Source: an uncultured Bulleidia sp.
GTDB lineage: Bacteria > Bacillota_I > Bacilli_A > Erysipelotrichales > Erysipelotrichaceae
Reading direction: 5' to 3'
DNA length: 11,060 nucleotides
Assembly (NCBI GenBank): GCA_934754415.1
Contig: CAKVIS010000054.1
Coordinates: forward strand, 1 to 11,060
Under the pieces are notes generated by a model that ran no database searches, had not been told where the DNA came from, and saw only the letters and a program-made list of their open reading frames with translations. Positions 1-5,667 of the stretch are shown piece by piece. Position 1 is the stretch's first letter. Each line of letters opens with the position of its first letter. A program made the position numbers and the translations under genes.

Positions 1-96
1 ACAAGCAGCATTATCAAGCAACATGGCGGGCAGCTTGTTTTAAGCAATTCTAAAAAGACTGGCGGCGCACAGGTTATTATCAAAATTCCATATTAA
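1..96 (+). CDS. Sensor histidine kinase, C-terminal end only (partial at window edge)
   Basis: The first 31 codons are open from the window edge to a TAA at 94-96. The peptide contains SIIKQHGGQL, then a short linker, then a TGGAQVIIKIP ending. This is the usual end of a HATPase_c domain: the helix after the G2 box, with an HGG turn, followed by a final strand carrying a GG(A/T)xFxIxLP-type motif. By family knowledge such proteins are membrane sensor kinases that autophosphorylate and pass phosphate to a response regulator. Only the tail is visible, so the sensor, the DHp domain and the ATP lid cannot be judged, nor whether the gene is intact upstream. There is no RBS, promoter or clear terminator just after the stop. 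The identification rests on a short motif and is moderate. Confidence 0.55.
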   Translation, partial: TSSIIKQHGGQLVLSNSKKTGGAQVIIKIPY

Positions 97-190
97 AAGT
101 AGTGGGCGGTACTGTGGTATCGCTCATTATTTTTTCAAATCTTTATGAAATCTACAAACTTTCCATATAGCATATAGGTAAAGAATAAAA
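97..190. other. Degraded AT-rich spacer without an assignable gene
   Basis: No convincing reading frame, hairpin or repeat is visible. All three plus-strand frames are broken by stops, and the open minus-strand frame gives a hydrophobic, low-complexity peptide with no family look. If the transposon model for the region is right, the left end of the element should lie here. I could not find an inverted copy of the 19-bp repeats seen at 1564-1759, so that end is either lost or too diverged to see. Confidence 0.3.
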
Positions 191-490
191 CTACAATCTG
201 CCGGACGACGGTAAAAGAAAAAAAGCCGTATCAACGATGTAGTCAAAAAACAGTTTGATGAAGCAATTAATGTATTGCTTAAGAGCAATAAGAGATGGGC
301 TTCAATCACAAATGCGTATGATTATAGTATTCAATGAACGAAGGCTTAACAACTTATGAGGAAACTCCTGTCGAAGAAAGACCTACTTACAGACAGTTCT
401 ATTCTTACTATCAGCAAAACACTACGAAGCAAGAAAAAGACATTGTTAAGACCAGTATGGCAGAGGTCAGAAATGATAAAAGAAACAAGC
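190..490 (+). pseudogene. Remnant of a TnsB/Mu-type DDE transposase (N-terminal region), frameshifted
   Basis: Two overlapping frames give protein-like text. One frame (215-334) reads RINDVVKKQFDEAINVLL, then KRWASITNAYDYSI. The next (334 to about 490) continues with EERPTYRQFYSYYQQ and then KTSMAEVRNDKR. TnsB/TniA-type transposases of Firmicutes carry a similar stretch before their catalytic domain: a basic linker, an 'AI..YY' helix, then P-T-x-x-Q-F-x-Y-x-Y and a basic R-rich segment ahead of the DDE domain. The frame changes near 331-337, and an earlier stop lies at 212-214, so the copy is dead. No DDE catalytic domain follows; the sequence passes straight into a GmrSD-like protein. I recognised it from motif memory, without alignment, so the family call is tentative. 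Confidence 0.45.
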
Positions 491-1029
491 GGTCAGACAT
501 GTACAGTTTCAATCGAGGGAAACTTGCCGATCTTGTCAGTCTGTTGTCAGGAAGGGACTTCGAGACCAGAGAATTCAGAGAAGATATCGTAGAAGGCTCC
601 TATCAAAAGCTGAGCGTAGGTATCCAGAAATTTATCAACGAATATAATTTCAATCAGTTTGTGCTTGCAATAAGAGGAGCTGGATACAAGTCAAGTAAAA
701 TGCTGAATTCACAGATGACGCTTGATTTCGCATACATGCTCTTTCTCAAACTGATGGATGATGAAAGCGTTCTACAGGCACAGGAGAAGCGCTACGTCCA
801 GAAGTGGTTTGTTCTTTCAACGTTGACGGGAAGATATGTTGGATCGCCAGAGTCTGTGATGAGCAGAGACATTAGAAGCATTAATGAAAAGGGATTCCTA
901 CCATATTTTAATGAGATTGAGGCATCAGTTCTGCCGGATACGTTCTGGAGCGTCACATTGCCTCAGAACTTAGAAACGACTTCTGTAAATAGTCCTGCTT
1001 TTAATACATTCCTTGCTGCTCAAGATTAA
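334..1029 (+). pseudogene. Chimeric ORF: transposase-like start fused to the middle of a GmrSD-like (DUF262/DUF1524) protein
   Basis: This 231-residue ORF has two origins. Residues 1 to about 50 are transposase-like. From about residue 56 (DMYSFNRGKLADLVSLLSGR) it reads as the region joining DUF262 to DUF1524 in GmrSD-type restriction proteins, including FETREF, a KSSKMLNSQMTLDFAYMLFL helix and the YVQKWFVLSTLTGRYVGSPES block at about 154-173. GmrSD enzymes cut modified (for example glucosylated hydroxymethylcytosine) phage DNA using NTP. The DUF262 N-terminal half with its DGQQR-type motif is missing. The ORF ends at TAA 1027-1029, while the same frame carries on immediately with the DUF1524 nuclease half, so the stop is a nonsense change. 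The ATG at 334 has no good RBS and is probably not a real start. Confidence 0.7.
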
Positions 1030-1437
1030 TTGAAAAGTAACTCTTTTCTTCAGCGCGGAACAATGGTCACAGATCTGATTGCACTTTCTGGAGATGTTCA
1101 TCATATATTTCCGAAGGCCTATCTTCGGAAAAATGGGATTGATACAAAGGGTAGATACAATCAGGTTGCGAACTTTACATATCTGGACACCCAAATCAAT
1201 AAGGCGATTGGCGACGATGCTCCTGATGTGTATTTCGGTCGTATCAAGAAGCAGTGCGAGACGCATGAACTTGAGATAGGCAACATTTCGACCATTGAGG
1301 AATTGAGGCAGAATCTCAAGGAAAATGCGGTACCAGAGGAAGTTCTGAATATGACAGTTTCGGACTATGATACCTTCCTCCAACGGCGTCGTATATTGAT
1401 GGCCAATATGATAGAAAAGTACTACAAGTCACTTTGA
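1030..1437 (+). pseudogene. GmrSD-like protein, DUF1524 HNH nuclease half (after an in-frame stop)
   Basis: This continues the frame of the preceding ORF past TAA 1027-1029. It carries the DUF1524 HNH-type core: SGDVHHIFPKAYL (DxHHIFP, His at residues 24-25 counted from the TTG), followed by YNQVANFTYLDTQINKAIGD, which supplies the conserved Asn residues (N44, N48, N57) of the fold. The tail ends RRILMANMIEKYYKSL, a usual C-terminus for these proteins. The nuclease motif residues look intact, so decay is recent or partial. The codon at 1030 is TTG directly after the stop with no RBS in front, so independent translation is unlikely. Annotation software may call it a stand-alone HNH endonuclease; I read it as the 3' half of a broken restriction gene. 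Confidence 0.72.
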
Positions 1438-1522
1438 TATGATAAGATCTCGCTGTCGATCTGGAGTTTTATCGTGACGAATCATCAGGAAAGAAAGAAT
1501 CATGGTTTACATTTTTGTTTTC

Positions 1523-1557
1523 GGTTCAACTTGGAAATTTTAGGCTCAAATTGGAAA
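1523..1557. repeat. Pair of 15-bp direct repeats, GGYTCAAMTTGGAAA
   Basis: GGTTCAACTTGGAAA at 1523-1537 recurs as GGCTCAAATTGGAAA at 1543-1557, with 13 of 15 positions identical and a 20-bp period. That period equals the spacing of the two adjacent 19-bp repeats further right. They may be diverged protein-binding sites of the same transposon end, but the sequence itself differs from the 19-bp motif. Confidence 0.5.
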
Positions 1558-1563
1558 ATGTCA

Positions 1564-1759
1564 TTTACTCCATAAGTTGTAAAAAAACATTGCCCTAAAT
1601 GTGGTTTGAAGATCAATTTTAAAGAGGGGCTTCTACGCTAATTAACATGTGAATTGTATACGTTGATGCAGAACGTTTGCCCTCCGAGTTGTAAAACTCA
1701 TTTTTAAAATTGAAGTTTTGTTTACCCTCCGAGTTGTAAGTTTACCCTCCGAGTTGTAA
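1564..1759 (+). repeat. Four direct copies of a 19-bp repeat, probable transposase-binding sites of a Tn7-like end
   Basis: TTTACCCTCCGAGTTGTAA occurs exactly at 1721-1739 and 1741-1759, with one mismatch at 1676-1694 (TTTGCC...), and in decayed form at 1564-1582 (14 of 19 positions). All copies have the same orientation, with start-to-start spacings of 112, 45 and 20 bp, so they become denser toward the right. Tn7-like and Tn5053-like elements have ends built this way, from several approximately 20-bp TnsB/TniA-binding repeats. Just past the last copy the sequence reaches ACA (1764-1766 or 1766-1768), a usual terminal trinucleotide of such elements. Together with the transposase remnant at 190-490 this supports a right-hand transposon end near 1766. 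Four copies with unequal spacing and no spacer-like units argue against CRISPR. Confidence 0.55.
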
Positions 1760-1788
1760 AAAAACACAAGTATAAAAAAATAATGTAT

Positions 1789-1850
1789 ATAGTATAGACT
1801 ATACTTCGCATAATGTATGTTATACGACATTTATGTATAGTCTATACTAT
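1789..1850. repeat. Perfect 16-bp inverted repeat flanking a recombination-site-like core
   Basis: ATAGTATAGACTATAC (1789-1804) is the exact reverse complement of GTATAGTCTATACTAT (1835-1850), with 30 bp between. Each arm is itself close to palindromic: AGTATAG-A-CTATACT (1791-1805) and GTATAG-T-CTATAC (1835-1847). Each arm could therefore bind a dimeric protein on its own, or the two could be accessory arms of a recombination site. As a transcription terminator it is unconvincing, because the loop is long and no T-run follows on either strand. Confidence 0.75.
1803..1830. other. loxP/dif-like tyrosine-recombinase core site (putative)
   Basis: The 28 bases read ACTTCGCATAA (1803-1813), TGTATG (1814-1819), TTATACGACAT (1820-1830): 11-bp inverted arms around a 6-bp centre. 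This is the layout of XerCD dif sites. By hand alignment against sequences I recall, it matches the 28-bp core of P1 loxP at 24 positions, E. coli dif at 20 and B. subtilis dif at 18. Both arms resemble the XerC-type half (CGCATAA / TTATACG), which makes the site more symmetric than a chromosomal dif. A XerC/D-like recombinase gene ends at 1905. Whether this is the chromosome's own dif, an attachment site of a lost element, or a fortuitous match cannot be decided from sequence alone. Confidence 0.5.
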
Positions 1851-1862
1851 TAGAAATTTACT

Positions 1863-1900
1863 AAAAAAGCATGCTTTTGCTCTTTCGAGTAATTGCATGC
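1863..1900 (-). terminator. Intrinsic terminator of the nusB-xer operon
   Basis: On the minus strand, five bases after the xer stop, GCATGC (1900-1895) pairs with GCATGC (1874-1869). Inside the hairpin, CTC-GAAA-GAG gives a stable GNRA-type tetraloop, with mismatches between the two helices. A run of six T (1868-1863) follows the outer stem at once. This is the expected form and place for Rho-independent termination of the operon. Confidence 0.65.
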
Positions 1901-1904
1901 AATT

Positions 1905-2849
1905 CTATTTTTTCCTTTTTTGTTTATTAAATTGTATTTCCGGCATATCCAGCTTAGAATCTAATTTACCTGGATGATATTGACGATATGCCTGTTGCAG
2001 ATGTTCTGTATCTATATGTGTATAGATTTCTGTTGTAGATATATCTGAATGACCAAGTATTTCCTGAATACTTCTCAGATCAGCGCCACCTTGTAACATA
2101 TGTGTGGCATATGTATGTCTTAACTTATGAGGCGTTATATGTTTGGAAATACCGTTCTCTGCGCATTTATTTAATAAATGTCTTTCAATGGTACGTACCG
2201 TGACAGGATTTCCGTTTGTATTGATGAATACGAGATTTGTTTTCTTTTTTAGAGATACTGGACGATATATTTCTATATATTTTTTTAAAAGGGTATTGGT
2301 ATAGTCTGGTACAGGGACAATACGTTCTTTACTCCCCTTTCCTAAAATTCTTAATGTGGAAGAGGGGATGTCTACCCTGTTCAATGTAAGGGTAACAAGT
2401 TCGGAAATTCTTAATCCGCATCCATAAAGCACTTCAAAGATGACGTGATACAGGAAATCTTTTGGATTATCATCATCAAATGAAGTTAATAATTTCTTCA
2501 TTTCCTGCTCTGTACAGTAGATCGGCAATCTTTGTCTGGACATATGTATGATGACTGGTGCACTTGGATCTTCTTCATCTTCGTAGAATGCCAGATATTG
2601 ATGAAATGAGCGTATTGCAGCCATAGAACGCACTATTGTGGTATCTTGTTTATCTTCGGATTCAAGTGCGTCTAAATAGGCTAAAATGAGCTCATACGAG
2701 ACAGCTTCTGTATCATTAATGGAGTTTTCTTTTAAAAAAGAGATATACTGATTTAAATCATGCATATACCCTTCTATGGTATGTTTGCTTTTGCCTTGAT
2801 GAATCGTTATATCTGTTTTGTATTTTTCCAATGCTTTATCCAGTTTCAT
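1905..2849 (-). CDS. Tyrosine recombinase, XerC/XerD family
   Basis: This 314-residue site-specific recombinase has an N-terminal SAM-like core-binding domain (about 1-95, 'SKHTIEGYMHDLNQYISFL') and a catalytic domain (about 105-295). All catalytic residues are present: R147 (LYGCGLRISEL), K171 (GKGSKER), H241 and R244 (HKLRHTYATH), H267 (LGHSDISTTEIYTH) and nucleophile Y276. These positions are within three residues of the corresponding E. coli XerD residues. The family resolves chromosome dimers at dif or integrates and excises elements. A basic tail of about 25 residues makes it slightly longer than the usual 295-300. Its ATG overlaps the dinB stop as ATGA, so it is the last gene of the operon. 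A dif/loxP-like site lies 75 bp beyond its stop. XerC, XerD and single-Xer types cannot be told apart here. Confidence 0.9.
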   Translation of the reverse strand: MKLDKALEKYKTDITIHQGKSKHTIEGYMHDLNQYISFLKENSINDTEAVSYELILAYLDALESEDKQDTTIVRSMAAIRSFHQYLAFYEDEEDPSAPVIIHMSRQRLPIYCTEQEMKKLLTSFDDDNPKDFLYHVIFEVLYGCGLRISELVTLTLNRVDIPSSTLRILGKGSKERIVPVPDYTNTLLKKYIEIYRPVSLKKKTNLVFINTNGNPVTVRTIERHLLNKCAENGISKHITPHKLRHTYATHMLQGGADLRSIQEILGHSDISTTEIYTHIDTEHLQQAYRQYHPGKLDSKLDMPEIQFNKQKRKK

Positions 2850-4021
2850 TTCTGTTTTCCTAAAAGATCACTGGCACGCATGAAAACCTGTTGGCCATCC
2901 ATCTTTTTATTTAAATCAAGAAGTACTGATCGTGTTTCTTCAGTATTTGCCTGCTGCATGTTGAAGATATCCAGCTGAGAGACATACATATCACCATCTT
3001 TTAAACTGGATAAAGAAATCCCCAGTAATCTTACTGGTACATTTTCATAATTATCTTCAAATAATGCAACGGCGCTTGAATAAATATCTTCACTTTTCCA
3101 GACAGGTTTATCCAGTTTAACAGATCTGTCTACATTCCTGAAATCAAAATATTTAATACGAATGGACAGTGACTGCCCCAGTTTTCTATCTTCCTTCATA
3201 CGTAAAGACAGTTTTCTGGATAACATTCTTAAGATACCACACAGTTCATCATAATCTGTTACATCTTCTAACAAAGTTTCAGAAACACCTTTACTTTTAG
3301 CATTCCATTCTGTGACAAGTTCTCTGCTGTCCTGCCCTTTTGTTCTGTTTAGGATAGCTTCTGTGTTTTTTCCGAATATCTTCTTTAATGCCTGAATATC
3401 TTTATAAGTTGCAAGATCTTTTATAGTATGAATTCCCATACCTTTCAGTATCACTTCTGTTTTTTTACCTATTCCACGCATATCTCCAATAGGTAAAGGC
3501 CACATTTTGTCCTGTACATCTCTGATTCTCAGTACAGTTATTCCCATTGGTTTCTTCATGTCACTTGCCATTTTGGCAAGAAAAAGATTAGGAGCAACTC
3601 CAATAGAACAAGGTAAATGAAGTTCTTCATAAATACGACGTTGTATTTCATAGGCAAGATCCAGCGGCTTTTCATAATGAGAGATTGGTTCACTCATATC
3701 TGCATAGCATTCATCTATACTTGCCTGTTCTACCAGTGGAGTATAGCTTTTTATAAGCGTAATAAACTGATTGGATAATTCTTCATAATACTTGTAATGG
3801 CCTGGTACTACAACCAGCTCATTGCAAAGGTGCAAAGCTTCCTGAATAGGCATGGCACTATGAATACCATATTTACGTGCTTCATAACTTGCTGTACTGA
3901 CAACACTTCTTCTTGTATTCCCTGCGATTGCGACAGGTTTTCCTTTTAAAGATGGATCCAGTAAAATTTCTGCACTGACAAAAAATGCATTCATATCTAT
4001 ATGAAAGTAAACATTTGCCAT
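2846..4021 (-). CDS. dinB: DNA polymerase IV (Y-family translesion polymerase)
   Basis: At 391 residues it has normal Pol IV length. The palm has the HIDMNAFF start with catalytic D9 and steric-gate F14, and SIDECYADMS with D103 and E104. The finger carries SYEARKYGIHSAMP (45-58). The thumb has SIGVAPNLFLAKMASDMKKP (139-158) and an HhH motif RGIGKKT (182-188). A little-finger domain follows (about 240-360). QLDIF at 349-353 resembles a beta-clamp binding motif, though it is not at the very C-terminus. The enzyme copies past damaged template bases with low fidelity. Its ATG overlaps the recN stop as TAATG and its own stop overlaps the xer start (ATGA), so translation is probably coupled. I see no SOS box nearby; expression would follow the whole operon, whereas SOS control is common for dinB. 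Confidence 0.95.
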   Translation of the reverse strand: MANVYFHIDMNAFFVSAEILLDPSLKGKPVAIAGNTRRSVVSTASYEARKYGIHSAMPIQEALHLCNELVVVPGHYKYYEELSNQFITLIKSYTPLVEQASIDECYADMSEPISHYEKPLDLAYEIQRRIYEELHLPCSIGVAPNLFLAKMASDMKKPMGITVLRIRDVQDKMWPLPIGDMRGIGKKTEVILKGMGIHTIKDLATYKDIQALKKIFGKNTEAILNRTKGQDSRELVTEWNAKSKGVSETLLEDVTDYDELCGILRMLSRKLSLRMKEDRKLGQSLSIRIKYFDFRNVDRSVKLDKPVWKSEDIYSSAVALFEDNYENVPVRLLGISLSSLKDGDMYVSQLDIFNMQQANTEETRSVLLDLNKKMDGQQVFMRASDLLGKQK

Positions 4022-5667
4022 TACAGATGACTCCTGGACAATAACTCTTTTGCGGCTGAAGTGCTTGCTTCAGTGATTTCACCACTGGAAATAAAGGCAA
4101 GCTGTTCAATACGTTGATGTTCATCAAGCTCATGAATGGTTGTATGCGTGGAAGATTCATCACTTTCCTTGGATACAAGATATTGATGGTCTGCCCATGA
4201 AGCTACCGGTGCAAGGTGTGTGACTGCAAATACCTGACATTCCTCAGAGAGTTCCTTCATCTTTTTACCGATACTGAAAGCTACTTTACCTGAGACACCT
4301 GTATCGATTTCATCAAAAATAATTGTTTCTATTTTTTGCAGATGAGTGAAGATGACTTTTAATCCTAACATCAGTCTGCTAAGTTCACCACCAGATGCAC
4401 TGAATGCCAGAGGAGAATATTCCTGACCTTTGTTCATAGCCACTTTAAATTCTACTTTATCAATACCTGAAGAAGCATATTCTCCCTTTTCAATACATGT
4501 AAGAAATTTTGCGTTATTCAGATGTAATTCAGATAATTGTTCAGCAATTGCTTTATCCAGTGCTGGTGCACCTGCTTTTCTTTTATCAGAAATGGACTGA
4601 GCTGTTTTCAGATAGGCATTTTCTGCTTTTTTGATTCTATCATCCATTTGTTGCAGATATTCCTGTCTGTGGTCGAAACGCTGCACTTTTAATTCAAGTT
4701 CATCTTTATATTCCAGAATTCCCTGAATGTCGGTATTGTATTTTCTTTTGAGTTTCTGGATGGTGTAGAGTCGTTCTTCCATTTCATTGATTTCTTCTTC
4801 GGAAAATGAAAAATTGTCTTTCATCTGTATTAATGAGGAAACAGCATCAACCATGGAATAATAGGCATCTGTATATTGTGACTGAAGAGAGTCTATTCCA
4901 TCGACATCTTTTAAAGATTCTACAAGCTTTAAAAGAGAGTAGATGTCTGATTCGATGGAAGAAGAATATATATCTTCAATTGCCTGAAATTTATCCATGG
5001 AGTTTTTTAAAGAAAGGTAATTCTTTTCCTTTTCTTCGAGTTCTTCTTCCTCTTCTGGTTTCAGATGGGCGTTTTCTATCTCCTGGATTTGATATTTAAA
5101 ATATCCCAGGTCATTTTCGTTATAGCTGTCTTCCATGGCTTCCTGTTTTTCTTTCACAAGATCTGTATAGACTTTGTATTTTTCTTTTACAAGCTGAACA
5201 GCATCTTCCAGATGAAGATATCTGTCCAGTAATAAAAGATGGTTGGAAGATTGTAAAAGATAAGCATTGTCCCTTTGCCCATGAATGTCGAGCTGTGTAT
5301 TGACAATCTCACGCATTAAAGATAAAGGGATAATGCGACGGTTTAACCTTGCCACACTTTTTCCGCTGGCAGAAATCTCTCTTGAAAATGTATAGTATTC
5401 TTCATCATCTTCAAATCCGTTTTCTTTTAAGATCTGTAAAGCATGTGTATCATTACTGAGATCAAAAGTCCCTTCAATAATAGCTTTATCTTTACCTTTC
5501 ATCACATAAGACGCACTCGCCCTGTCTGCTTTCAATAAAGAAATGGCATCGATAAGAATGGATTTACCCGCACCGGTTTCTCCGGTAAAAGCTGAAAAGC
5601 CATCCTGAAAGTCTAATGTAAGTTGTTCAATTAAGATAAAGTTTTTAATGAATATGTTTTTGATCAT
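4021..5667 (-). CDS. recN: DNA repair protein RecN (SMC-like ATPase)
   Basis: RecN is a cytosolic SMC-family ATPase recruited early to double-strand breaks, where it holds DNA ends and supports recombination. The 548 residues show the split ABC ATPase: Walker A GETGAGKS (29-36) after an 'IKNFILIE' start, the signature SASGGELSR (423-431), Walker B TIIFDEIDTG (448-457) and a switch-type His in AVTHLAPVAS (H484). The middle (about 155-375) is glutamate- and lysine-rich and reads as two coiled-coil arms. Most RecNs have HLPQVA after the switch strand; here it is HLAPVA. Its ATG overlaps the dxs stop (ATGA). In Bacillus-type operons argR/ahrC and tlyA usually stand between dxs and recN; here both are missing. 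Confidence 0.96.
   Translation of the reverse strand: MIKNIFIKNFILIEQLTLDFQDGFSAFTGETGAGKSILIDAISLLKADRASASYVMKGKDKAIIEGTFDLSNDTHALQILKENGFEDDEEYYTFSREISASGKSVARLNRRIIPLSLMREIVNTQLDIHGQRDNAYLLQSSNHLLLLDRYLHLEDAVQLVKEKYKVYTDLVKEKQEAMEDSYNENDLGYFKYQIQEIENAHLKPEEEEELEEKEKNYLSLKNSMDKFQAIEDIYSSSIESDIYSLLKLVESLKDVDGIDSLQSQYTDAYYSMVDAVSSLIQMKDNFSFSEEEINEMEERLYTIQKLKRKYNTDIQGILEYKDELELKVQRFDHRQEYLQQMDDRIKKAENAYLKTAQSISDKRKAGAPALDKAIAEQLSELHLNNAKFLTCIEKGEYASSGIDKVEFKVAMNKGQEYSPLAFSASGGELSRLMLGLKVIFTHLQKIETIIFDEIDTGVSGKVAFSIGKKMKELSEECQVFAVTHLAPVASWADHQYLVSKESDESSTHTTIHELDEHQRIEQLAFISSGEITEASTSAAKELLSRSHL

Larger units (their letters stand above)
1438..1904. other. 467-bp gene-free interval holding transposon-end repeats, a recombination-site-like dyad and a terminator
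   Basis: The genes on either side converge on this interval (GmrSD remnant on plus, xer on minus), so no promoter is needed here. It nevertheless holds a pair of 15-bp direct repeats (1523-1557), four copies of a 19-bp repeat (1564-1759), a loxP/dif-like core (1803-1830) inside a perfect 16-bp inverted repeat (1789-1850), and a Rho-independent terminator for xer (1863-1900). These are listed separately. One short frame at 1576-1641 encodes a CPKCG zinc-ribbon-like peptide and may be a gene scrap. Confidence 0.7.

Noticed and set aside
127..309. 60-residue minus-strand ORF
   Set aside because: Low-complexity hydrophobic translation with no RBS, and it overlaps the transposase-like plus-strand text.
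970..1383. 137-residue minus-strand ORF
   Set aside because: Antisense shadow of the DUF1524 region, which has clear family motifs on the plus strand.
1686..1705. Terminator for the GmrSD remnant (GAGTT-GTAA-AACTC followed by ATTTTT)
   Set aside because: The stem is only 5 bp and AT-rich, and half of it belongs to the 19-bp repeat, so the pairing is probably incidental.
1564..1759. Repeats as a small CRISPR array
   Set aside because: Only four copies, with start-to-start spacings of 112, 45 and 20 bp; two copies are nearly adjacent with no spacer, and no cas gene is present. A transposon end fits better.
1642..1830. 62-residue minus-strand ORF across the repeats and dyad
   Set aside because: Its translation only reflects the repeats and AT-rich palindromes; no RBS and no protein-like pattern.
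1865..1878. AAAGCATGCTTT and AATTGCATGCAATT palindromes as separate operators
   Set aside because: The two GCATGC copies pair with each other and are followed by T6 on the minus strand, which is explained by one terminator hairpin for xer.
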